A DNA stretch of 13,515 nucleotides from Gemmatimonadota bacterium (GTDB taxonomy: Bacteria > Gemmatimonadota > Gemmatimonadetes > Gemmatimonadales > GWC2-71-9), in NCBI GenBank assembly GCA_003221825.1, contig QHUE01000125.1:1-13515 (forward strand). Direction: 5' to 3'. Both the position numbers and the translations under genes were made by a program. Numbering within the stretch: position 1 is the stretch's first letter; the number at the start of each line of letters is the position of its first letter. Shown here piece after piece: positions 1 through 8,566 of this stretch. Below the pieces are notes generated by a model. The model ran no database searches. It was not told where the DNA came from and worked only from the letters and a program-made list of their open reading frames with translations.

Positions 1-2115
<2,115 letters not shown>

Positions 2116-2142
2116 CGCGTTTCCGAACTCACCTTTCGCCGT

Positions 2143-3053
2143 TCAGCTGGATTCCGCTTCGAGCAGGCGCCGTACAAACGCAGCGCGCACCGTCGGCAGC
2201 TCCCGGTCGCCGGTCGACCGGCCATCCATAGCCGCCAGGTGCGCAGGTTGAGTGTAAATCAGCAGCTTGTTGAGCGTATATACCCCCGGCCCGGGAAGCA
2301 GATTCAGACCGACACCCAACCGCACTCCGCTCAACAGATTCATCGTCTCTTCAAATGACAGCTGGCGCGCATGCTTCAGCAACCCGTAGGCACGCCAGGT
2401 CTTGTCTTCCACTTCCTCGGGTGCCGTTCTCAACAGCACGTCCCGTGCCTGTTCCTCGTACTCGACGACCTGCCGCACGATTTTCCCGAGGTGATCGATC
2501 AGCTCGTCTTCAGTCTTCCCCAAGGTTGTTTGGTTGGACAACTGGAAGAAATTGCCGACGACCTCGCTACCTTCCCCGTACAAGCCCCGAAAGGTCAATC
2601 CTACCTGCGAGAGTCCTTGCAGAACTTTGTTGATTTCCTTGGTCAAAACAAGCCCGGGCAAATGGATAAGGACACTGGCCCGAAGTCCGGTTCCTGCATT
2701 CGTGGGACAGGACGTAAGATAGCCAAATTCAGGATGAAAGGCGAAAGGAACGAGCCGGCCCATCTCGGCATCTACCGCTTCGACGGCGGCGTACGCGCCT
2801 TCCACATCGAATCCGGACCACATGCCGTGCAGCCGGAGGTGGTCCTCTTCATTCACCATGACGCCAACCTGGTCCTGTACCAGCAACGCGGCACCCGGCC
2901 TGTCGTCCGGTCGGCGTCCTTGGCGCGCTGGCTGAACGGCACGCCGCGCACGTTGCGCGCGAGCCGGATCCTCGTGGACAGCACGATGGTGGACTTGGCG
3001 CCGGGCGCGTCCAGCCAGCGCATCCCGCCATCGGGGAGCAGCGAGAGATCCAT
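2143..3053 (-). pseudogene. mcsB: McsB protein-arginine kinase, disrupted by an internal deletion and frame change
   Basis: McsB is a phosphagen-kinase-like enzyme that phosphorylates arginines, marking proteins for ClpC. The ATG at 3053 overlaps the mcsA stop (TAATG). The first frame encodes a normal N-terminus with STRIRLARN (residues 26-34) and runs to about residue 49 (position about 2906). The rest, from about 2895 to the TGA at 2143, is in another frame. It carries LLVQDQVG, the NEEDH loop, the SCPTN catalytic-cysteine loop with GTGLRAS, GEGSEVVGN and SNQTTLGK. In B. subtilis McsB about 83 residues separate RLARN from NEEDH; here there are about 31. About 50 residues, including the conserved VEKHLISP stretch, are therefore missing, and the missing length is 1 mod 3. 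Both flanks look well conserved, so this may be an assembly deletion and not a decayed gene. The C-terminal RDxxRA phosphoarginine-binding motif reads LPTVRA. The family call is secure; whether the gene works in the cell is unknown. Confidence 0.88.
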
Positions 3054-3559
3054 TACTCGAGCACCCGGATGCGGTCGCGCAGCTCGGCCGCCAGCTCGAA
3101 GTTCTCGCCCTCGACGGCGCGCCGGAGCTGCGCCTTCAGCTCGAGCAGCCGGCTCCGCGGATCGTCGTCCCCGCCGGCGGACCCCGGGGTCTCGTACCGC
3201 TCGCCCACATGTTGGCTCGATCCGTGCAGCCGCCGCAGCAGGTCCCGCAGATGCGTGTCGAAGGAGACGTAGCATTGGTCGCAGCCGAGGCGGCCGGAGT
3301 CGCGGAAATCGCGCAGCGTGCTGCCGCACGCCGGACACCGCAGGCCGTCGCCGGACGCGGGCACGAGGGCTCCGGCACCGCCGCCCTTCACCACGGCCCC
3401 CAGGAAGTTGCCGAGCGGCGTCTTCAGCACGGCGCCACCGGTCTCGACGCCCTTCTGCTGGGCGCACTGCTCGCACAGGTGGAGCGTGACCTTGGAGTCG
3501 TGCTCGACCTGAGTGAGGTTGATGATCGCGTCGCGTTCCTTACAGTTATCACACAGCAT
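3053..3559 (-). CDS. mcsA: McsA, zinc-binding activator of McsB (UvrB/UvrC-motif protein)
   Basis: McsA activates the McsB arginine kinase and helps couple it to ClpC. The 168-residue product has four CxxC pairs (C3/C6, C29/C32, C75/C78, C93/C96), able to bind two zinc ions. A Gly-rich linker (about 40-70) separates the first two pairs from the last two. A C-terminal UVR domain (about 134-168, ending ENFELAAELRDRIRVLE) resembles the UVR motif in ClpC. This order and length match the McsA family. The ATG at 3559 shares one base with the lolD stop (TGATG) and has GAGG about 10 nt upstream; the TAA stop overlaps the mcsB start (TAATG). Translation of mcsA and mcsB is therefore probably coupled, consistent with their acting as a complex. 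The cytoplasmic role is inferred from the family. Confidence 0.93.
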   Translation of the reverse strand: MLCDNCKERDAIINLTQVEHDSKVTLHLCEQCAQQKGVETGGAVLKTPLGNFLGAVVKGGGAGALVPASGDGLRCPACGSTLRDFRDSGRLGCDQCYVSFDTHLRDLLRRLHGSSQHVGERYETPGSAGGDDDPRSRLLELKAQLRRAVEGENFELAAELRDRIRVLE

Positions 3560-4260
3560 CAGGGAATCGCCTCGACCGAGCTCACCGTGGTGAGCCGGCC
3601 GTCCTCCAGTAACAGGACCCGGTCCGCCCGACCCGCCAGCTGGCGGTTGTGCGTGACCACGACCACCGCCGTTTCGTACTCCCGCGCCAGCCGGAAGAAG
3701 ATCTCATGCAGGCGCTCGGCGTTCGCATGGTCGAGGTTGCCCGACGGCTCGTCCGCGAGCACGACGCTCGGATCGTGCACCAGCGCCCGCGCGACCGCGC
3801 AGCGTTGCTGCTCACCACCCGAGAGCTCGGCCGGCCGATGACTCATGCGTCCCGCCAGGCCCACCTCGGCGAGCACCTCCTCCGCGCGCGACCGCGCCGC
3901 GCGCGGCGCCGCGCCGCCGATCAGCAACGGCATCATGACGTTTTCCAGCGCCGAGAACTCCCGCAGCAAATGATGAAACTGGAACACAAATCCCAGCTTC
4001 CGGTTCCGGAGCTCCGCGGCGCCCCGCGCATCGAGATCGGCGTAGCGCGAGCCGTCGAGCCAGATGTCGCCTGTCGTGGGGCTGTCGAGCGCGCCCAGCA
4101 GGTGGAGGAACGTACTCTTGCCCGCGCCGGACGCGCCGACGATCGCGACGAATTCGCCGCGCCGCACCTCGACGTCGACACCCCGGAGAATCTCGAGCAG
4201 CTGCCCGTCGCCGCCCGCGAAGACGCGCCGGATCGCCTTGGCTACGAGGAGCGCATTCAT
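3559..4260 (-). CDS. lolD: LolD-like ABC transporter ATPase (lipoprotein release)
   Basis: ATP-binding subunit that powers extraction of lipoproteins from the inner membrane, working with the LolC/E-type permease encoded just upstream. The 233-residue protein has Walker A GASGAGKST (42-50), Q-loop Gln94 in FVFQFHH, signature LSGGEQQR (146-153), Walker B VVLADE (166-171), D-loop SGNLD (173-177) and the switch His204. LLREFSALENVMMPLL is the usual LolD/MacB-family spacing. The ATG at 4260 overlaps the permease stop (ATGA). The length is typical and no residue is missing. Sequence alone cannot fully separate LolD from MacB-type or FtsE-like ATPases, but the adjacent LolC/E-family permease favours LolD. 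Confidence 0.9.
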   Translation of the reverse strand: MNALLVAKAIRRVFAGGDGQLLEILRGVDVEVRRGEFVAIVGASGAGKSTFLHLLGALDSPTTGDIWLDGSRYADLDARGAAELRNRKLGFVFQFHHLLREFSALENVMMPLLIGGAAPRAARSRAEEVLAEVGLAGRMSHRPAELSGGEQQRCAVARALVHDPSVVLADEPSGNLDHANAERLHEIFFRLAREYETAVVVVTHNRQLAGRADRVLLLEDGRLTTVSSVEAIP

Positions 4261-5588
4261 TCGTAGCGGATCGCCGTCACCGGATCGAGCCGGGCGGCCT
4301 GCGTGCTCGGATAGAGCGGCGCCAGCGTGGCGATCACGAGGCTCGCGCCGATGACGGCCAGCGCGTCGAGCGGATTGTTCAGCACCGGCAGGTGGTCGAT
4401 GAAGTAGATCGACGGATCGATCGGAATCAGATGGCCGTTGTTGACGCCGGCGCCCACCACCAATCCGAGCACCGCCCCGAGCGCCGTGCCGACGAGTCCG
4501 ATGAACACGCCCTGGATCAGGAAGACCCGCCGGATCCGGCTGCGCTGCATTCCCATGGCGAGCAGGATGCCGATCTCCCGCGTCTTGTCGCGCACCACCA
4601 TCGTCAGCGTTCCCACGACATTGAATGCCGCGACGACGCAGATCAGAAAGACGACCAGCCCCATCGCCAGCTTCTCGAGCTTGAGCGCCGAAAACAGCGA
4701 GCGGTTCTGCAGCTGCCAGTCGAGCGCGCGGTAGGGGTAGCCGAGCATGCTTTCGATCCGCTGGCCCGCCTCGGTGGCCTGTTCGGGATGCGCCAGCCGC
4801 ACCTCGATGCCCGTCACCGCCCCCCCCAACCCCGCGAAGTCCTGGGCGCCCTGCCGGCGCATGAGCACATAGCTGTTGTCGTAATCGTACATCCCGGTTT
4901 CGAACAGGCCGGTGACCTCGTAGCGGCGATACTTGGGGACGAACGCGCCCAGGCTGCGATTGAACTGCGACCCGGCGGGTGCGACCATCGTGATAATGTC
5001 GCCGGGATACGCCGACAGCTTGCTCGAGAGCCGGGTGCCGATCGCGACGCCGCCCTCCACGTCCCGCTGCGTCGTCCGAAACGTCAGGTCGCCCTTGGTG
5101 AAGTAGTGCGGCAGACTGGTCACCGCACCCGCACCCGTGTCGGCCTCGACCCCGATCACCATCACGCCTTCGGCGTAATCGTGACCTGCCGAGATCAGGC
5201 CCTGCGACATCACGAACGGCGCCGCCGCGTCGACGCCCGGGGAACGCCGCACCTTGGCGAGCACGGCGGGCCAATCGTCGAGCCGGAGCCCTTCCCCGTA
5301 CGTCAGCACGCGCAAGTGCGGGTTGACGACCAGGATCTTTTCGCGCAAGTCGTTCTGCATCCCGTTCATCACGCCGAGCACGATCACCAACGCCATCACC
5401 CCGATCGTGACGCCGCCGACGGCGATCACGGTGATCAGCGACAGGAGACGCGACGAGCGGCGGCTGCGCAGGTACCGCATCGCGACGCGCAGATCGAGCC
5501 GCGACGGCCAGTTGGTCACGAGGACGAACAGGGCGGCGGCTGCCGCTCCGATCAGCAGGGCTTTCAGGACGACCGTCGCGATCGCCAT
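4257..5588 (-). CDS. lolC: LolC/LolE-family lipoprotein-releasing permease
   Basis: Inner-membrane subunit of the lipoprotein-releasing ABC transporter. Only one permease gene is present, so it may act as a homodimer in place of a LolC-LolE heterodimer (inference). It has the family layout: RYLRSRR then a transmembrane helix LITVIAVGGVTIGVMALVIV (about 50-70), VLGVMNGMQNDLREKIL, a periplasmic domain of about 230 residues, then three helices near 310-335, 355-385 and 410-430, ending STQAARLDPVTAIRYE. With the start at ATG 5588 the protein has 443 residues, about 30 more than usual, because a hydrophobic segment (KALLIGAAAAALFVLV) precedes the usual first residues. A GTG at 5591 immediately upstream would give a GTGA overlap with the lysS stop; the ATG gives TGATG. 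A later start near TNWPSRLDLRVAMRYL is possible, but I see no ribosome-binding site for it. Confidence 0.88.
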   Translation of the reverse strand: MAIATVVLKALLIGAAAAALFVLVTNWPSRLDLRVAMRYLRSRRSSRLLSLITVIAVGGVTIGVMALVIVLGVMNGMQNDLREKILVVNPHLRVLTYGEGLRLDDWPAVLAKVRRSPGVDAAAPFVMSQGLISAGHDYAEGVMVIGVEADTGAGAVTSLPHYFTKGDLTFRTTQRDVEGGVAIGTRLSSKLSAYPGDIITMVAPAGSQFNRSLGAFVPKYRRYEVTGLFETGMYDYDNSYVLMRRQGAQDFAGLGGAVTGIEVRLAHPEQATEAGQRIESMLGYPYRALDWQLQNRSLFSALKLEKLAMGLVVFLICVVAAFNVVGTLTMVVRDKTREIGILLAMGMQRSRIRRVFLIQGVFIGLVGTALGAVLGLVVGAGVNNGHLIPIDPSIYFIDHLPVLNNPLDALAVIGASLVIATLAPLYPSTQAARLDPVTAIRYE

Positions 5589-6883
5589 CACTCAGGCCGC
5601 AGCATGGGAAACAGAATGACGTCGCGAATGTTCGTTTGATCGGCGAGGATCATCGTCAACCGATCCACGCCCATGCCGACGCCGCCCGCGGGCGGCATCC
5701 CGTACTCGAGGGCCCGCAGGAAATCCTCGTCCAACTGCTGCGCCTCGGCGTCCCCGGCGGCGCGGAGCGCGGCCTGCTGCTCGAAGCGGCGGCGCTGCTC
5801 GTCGGGATCGTTCAGCTCGCTGAACGCGTTGGCGAGCTCGCGGTGCTGCACGAACAGCTCCCAGCGCTCGACCTTGGCCGGATCGCCGCGCTTGGGCTTG
5901 GCGAGAGGCGACAGCGCGAGCGGATAGTCGAACACGAACGTCGGCTGCACGAGCTTGGGCTCGACACAGGTCTTGAACACCTCATCCACGAGCTTGGGAC
6001 CGCTGAGTGCGGCGACCTCGGCGGGCGGCACGTTGTGGCGCTTCAGAACCTCGCGCAGCTCGGCGTCGGTGCCCTTCGTGAGATCCACTCCCGCATGCTC
6101 GCGCACGAGCGCGTAATAATCCTTGCGCGCGAACGGGGGCGCGAACGACAGCGTGGCGCCATGGCGCTCCAGCACGCTGCCCCCGAACAGGTCGAGCACG
6201 AGGCTCGCCAGATAGAACGTCGTGTCGAGCGCCTCGTAATGCGTCTTGAACGGCCACGCGGTTGCGCCGCCGTAGAGGGGCTGCAGCACCGGCGTCTCTA
6301 CTTCCAGATACCCCTTGCCATCGAGGAAGGCGCGGATGCCTTGTACGATCCGGGTGCGCAGCCGGAACACCTCGCGCACGTCGGGATGCACGGCGAGATC
6401 GGCATAGCGCTGCCGGTAGCGCAGCTCGGGATCCGTCAGCTCACCGTGCTTCACGCCGCTCGCGTCTTCCTTGCCAAGCGGCAGCGGACGGAGCGCCTTG
6501 GCGAGCAGCGTGAACTGGGCCACGCGCACGGTGATCTCCCCCGTGCGAGTCTTCATGAGACGTCCCTCGACGCCCAGATGGTCACCCAGATCGAGCAGCT
6601 CGACGAGGCCGTAGCGATCCGCGCCCAGCTCGTCGCCCTTGAAGTAGAGCTGGATCTTGCCCGTCGGGTCCTCGAGGTGCGCGAACGTCGTCTTGCCGTG
6701 CGGCCGCAGCGCGACCAGGCGCCCCGCGACCCGGTGCACGGTGGGATCGTCGTCCGCTGTGAACGCGGCCAACGCCTGCTGGGCGGTCGCGGTGCGCTCG
6801 AACCGGTAGGCGAACGGGGCGACGCCCCGCTCCACCAGCTCCTTGAGCTTCTCCCGCCGGGCGGCTTCGACAAAACCGGTCAT
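5588..6883 (-). CDS. lysS: Lysyl-tRNA synthetase, class II, lacking an internal segment with motif 2
   Basis: LysS charges tRNA-Lys. The reading frame is open from ATG 6883 (TAATG overlap with the prfB stop; AAGG 8 nt upstream) to TGA 5588, but it encodes only 431 residues where about 490-500 are usual. The N-terminal OB-fold anticodon domain is present (about 50-130, RVAGRL... EGRLM), as are motif 1 (YLEVETPVLQP, 192-202) and motif 3 (GGVGMGVDRLTMIL, 400-413). After THYEALDTTFYL (about 225, position about 6208) the text jumps to SLVLDLFGGSVLERHG. The expected R-I-x-x-E-L-Y-L-K-R-L stretch and motif 2 (FRNEG... HNPEFT), about 60 residues, are absent. Motif 2 binds ATP and aminoacyl-adenylate, so this product should be inactive. 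The GGA-x-ARPF-x-THH signature reads GGATAWPFKTHY. The missing length is a multiple of three, so the frame survives. An assembly deletion is a strong alternative to true loss. Confidence 0.9.
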   Translation of the reverse strand: MTGFVEAARREKLKELVERGVAPFAYRFERTATAQQALAAFTADDDPTVHRVAGRLVALRPHGKTTFAHLEDPTGKIQLYFKGDELGADRYGLVELLDLGDHLGVEGRLMKTRTGEITVRVAQFTLLAKALRPLPLGKEDASGVKHGELTDPELRYRQRYADLAVHPDVREVFRLRTRIVQGIRAFLDGKGYLEVETPVLQPLYGGATAWPFKTHYEALDTTFYLASLVLDLFGGSVLERHGATLSFAPPFARKDYYALVREHAGVDLTKGTDAELREVLKRHNVPPAEVAALSGPKLVDEVFKTCVEPKLVQPTFVFDYPLALSPLAKPKRGDPAKVERWELFVQHRELANAFSELNDPDEQRRRFEQQAALRAAGDAEAQQLDEDFLRALEYGMPPAGGVGMGVDRLTMILADQTNIRDVILFPMLRPE

Positions 6884-7766
6884 TACGCGGCCTTATTCCC
6901 GAAGCGCTTCAGGAACGCCTCGATGAACGGATCCAGGTCGCCGTCCATGACCTTGTGCACGTCGCTCACCTTCAGCTCCGTGCGATGATCGTTCACCATC
7001 GTATACGGTTGGAAGACGTAGGAGCGGATCTGGTTGCCCCACGCGATATCCGTCTTCTGCTTGTCCACTTCTTTCGATTTCGATCTCGTCGTCCACTTCC
7101 GGATAGACGAACACCGAGGCGAACGAGGTGTGGCGCCGCGACTGCGAGTCGAAAGGCGAGATCCGCACCAGGCGGTGGACCCCCTTCTCCGCCCTGAGCA
7201 ACCCGAAGGCGTACTGCCCGCGGATCTCGATCTCGGCCGACTTGATGCCCGCTTCTTCACCCGGCAGGATGTCGAGCACGTTCACGACGAAGCCATGCCG
7301 CTCCGCCCAGCGCGTATACATGCGCACCAGCATCTCGGCCCAGTCCTGCGACTCGGTGCCGCCGGCGCCGGGATGGATCGTGAGCAGCGCGTCGCGGGCG
7401 TCGTCGGGGCCCCGCAGCATGTTCTGCATCTCGAGCGCCTCGAGCCGGCCGGCGATCTGCTCCGCCTCGGTTTCGAGCGAGCGCTGCAATGCGAGATCGA
7501 CGTGGGATTCAGCTTCGAGGAGCTCGTTCAGCTCGCGGCCCTCGTCCACCCGCTTGCGCAGCGCGTGGTAGGGCTCGAGCCACCCCTTCAGGGATTTGAC
7601 TTCGGCAACCGTCGCGCGGGCCCGCTCGGAGTCGGCCCAGAGCGCACCGTCCGCCATCTTCGCCTCCAGCTCCGCGAGGCGCGTGGTCTTCCCCTCGACG
7701 TCAAAGGAAGCTCCTGAGCTCGGTGAGCCGGCGATCAAAATCAGCAAATCTGTCGGTGAGTGCCAT
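6883..7766 (-). pseudogene. prfB: Peptide chain release factor 2 with programmed +1 frameshift; GGQ region missing
   Basis: RF2 releases peptides at UGA and UAA. The ATG at 7766 overlaps the upstream TAA (TAATG). The first 21 codons (MALTDRFADF... RSFL) end at an in-frame TGA (7703-7701) inside a classical RF2 frameshift site. Reading continues in the +1 frame with DVEGKTTRLAELEAKM, the conserved HPGAGGTESQDWAEML, and the stop-codon recognition tripeptide SPF (RISPFDSQ) as far as VYPEVDDEIEIE, near 7085. There a second, unexpected frame change occurs. The C-terminus (EVDKQKTDIAWGNQIRSYV... DGDLDPFIEAFLKRFGNKAA) is in a different frame. About 70 residues, including the catalytic GGQ loop, are missing (length 2 mod 3); about 290 codons are present against about 365 expected. 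Without GGQ the protein could not hydrolyse peptidyl-tRNA. Many genes in this window end in TGA, so the break is probably in the assembly, not the organism. Confidence 0.9.
7700..7715 (-). promoter_or_regulatory. RF2 programmed +1 frameshift site
   Basis: On the minus strand the sequence reads AGGAGC TTC CTT TGA C. It has an internal Shine-Dalgarno-like AGGAGC, a three-base spacer, the slippery CTT, and a poorly read TGA followed by C. Spacing is identical to the E. coli prfB site (AGGGGG TAT CTT TGA C). In the family, low RF2 activity slows termination at this TGA and lets ribosomes slip forward by one base, so RF2 controls its own synthesis. The +1 frame immediately continues with a good RF2 sequence (DVEGKTTRL), which confirms the site. 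Confidence 0.96.
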
Positions 7767-8566
7767 TAGAAGAGCTTGTGTCCTCCGGCTAAAATCTCGT
7801 TCAGAGCCTCGGTCCAGAACGGCGTGCTCTGCGCCATGTCGGCGCCGACTTGCTCGACGTACTCCTGCCAGCTCTTCTCGATCTCGTCCTTGAAGAGCTG
7901 GGGCAGCGTGCCGTCGCGGATCCCCTGCTGCCGCTTCTCCGGATGATAAACCAGCATGTCGGAGATGAGCGCCCGCGCCAGGCGCCGCGCCTTCTGCTTG
8001 GGATCCTGGACCATGAACGGGTTGATCGGACGCAGCGGCCCGGTGCTGCGCTTGACCGGAGTGCTCGCCCCTGCCGCGGGAGCTGCGGCGACCGGTGGAC
8101 GCGGCGGCGCGGGCGGCGGGGGCGCCGGGGATGCGGGCGCGGGCCGCGCCGGCGCTGCGAACGCGCCTGGCCGAGGCGCCACCGGAGCAACCGGACTCGC
8201 GGGCCGCGCCGGCGCAGCCGGCGGCCGGGCGAATGGCGAGGGCGGTGCCGCGGGCATTGCGGGGCGGCTGATCGGCGGCGCAGCCGGCGGAGCCATCGCG
8301 GGCCGCGGCGCCGCAGGTGCCGCGGGCGGCGCGGGCGGCGCGGGCGGCGCGGGCGGAGACGGCGGAGCGAACCGAGGGGGCGCGGCGGCTGGCGGCGCCG
8401 GCGGCGGTGCGGATGTGACGGGCGGTGCGGCAGCGGCACCAGCGCCGTCCGGGCTGACGGCGAACACGTTGCTGCAAACGCTGCAGCGCGCGCGCAGGCC
8501 TCCGGCCGGGACCTTGGCGGGGTCCACCCGGTACACCGTTTCGCACGACGGACACGTAACGTTCAC
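7766..8566 (-). CDS. MJ0042-type zinc-ribbon protein with Pro/Ala-rich linker and conserved C-terminal domain
   Basis: Function unknown. The 266-residue product has three parts. An N-terminal zinc ribbon of the MJ0042/FdhE-like type occupies residues 1-36 (C5/C8 and C28/C31, TCPSCETVYRVDPAKVP). A long Pro/Ala low-complexity linker follows (about 40-170). A charged, probably helical C-terminal domain covers about 175-266 (NPFMVQDPKQKARRLARALISDMLVYHPEKR... WTEALNEILAGGHKLF). In my recollection similar zinc-ribbon plus C-terminal proteins occur in Myxococcota and related groups; none has a role I can name. There is no signal peptide or membrane segment, so it is cytoplasmic. The GTG at 8566 was chosen because it overlaps the GGDEF gene stop (GTGA), has GGAG 10 nt upstream, and places the first CxxC at residue 5. 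The overlap hints at a shared job with the GGDEF protein or with RF2, which is unproven. Confidence 0.85.
   Translation of the reverse strand: MNVTCPSCETVYRVDPAKVPAGGLRARCSVCSNVFAVSPDGAGAAAAPPVTSAPPPAPPAAAPPRFAPPSPPAPPAPPAPPAAPAAPRPAMAPPAAPPISRPAMPAAPPSPFARPPAAPARPASPVAPVAPRPGAFAAPARPAPASPAPPPPAPPRPPVAAAPAAGASTPVKRSTGPLRPINPFMVQDPKQKARRLARALISDMLVYHPEKRQQGIRDGTLPQLFKDEIEKSWQEYVEQVGADMAQSTPFWTEALNEILAGGHKLF
8322..8356. repeat. Nine-base tandem repeat in the Pro/Ala linker
   Basis: GCGGGCGGC is repeated almost four times without interruption (8322-8330, 8331-8339, 8340-8348, 8349-8356). On the minus strand it encodes repeating Ala-Pro-Pro. It sits in a broader GC-rich low-complexity stretch (about 8060-8430) and is a likely place for slippage, length variation or sequencing error. 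Confidence 0.8.

Noticed and set aside
2641..2647. GGTCAAA, half of a CtsR operator
   Set aside because: A single heptad inside mcsB coding sequence; CtsR sites need two spaced heptads near a promoter.
4392..6988. Two long plus-strand open frames (4392-5639, 5636-6988)
   Set aside because: They mirror lolC and lysS codon by codon, are His/Arg/Asp-rich, and have no domain signature.
7034..7260. The prfB frame change as a second programmed frameshift
   Set aside because: About 70 conserved residues including GGQ are absent, so slippage by one base could not restore a normal protein.
8322..8356. CRISPR-like short tandem repeats
   Set aside because: The units are nine bases with no spacers, in frame, and encode an Ala-Pro-Pro linker.
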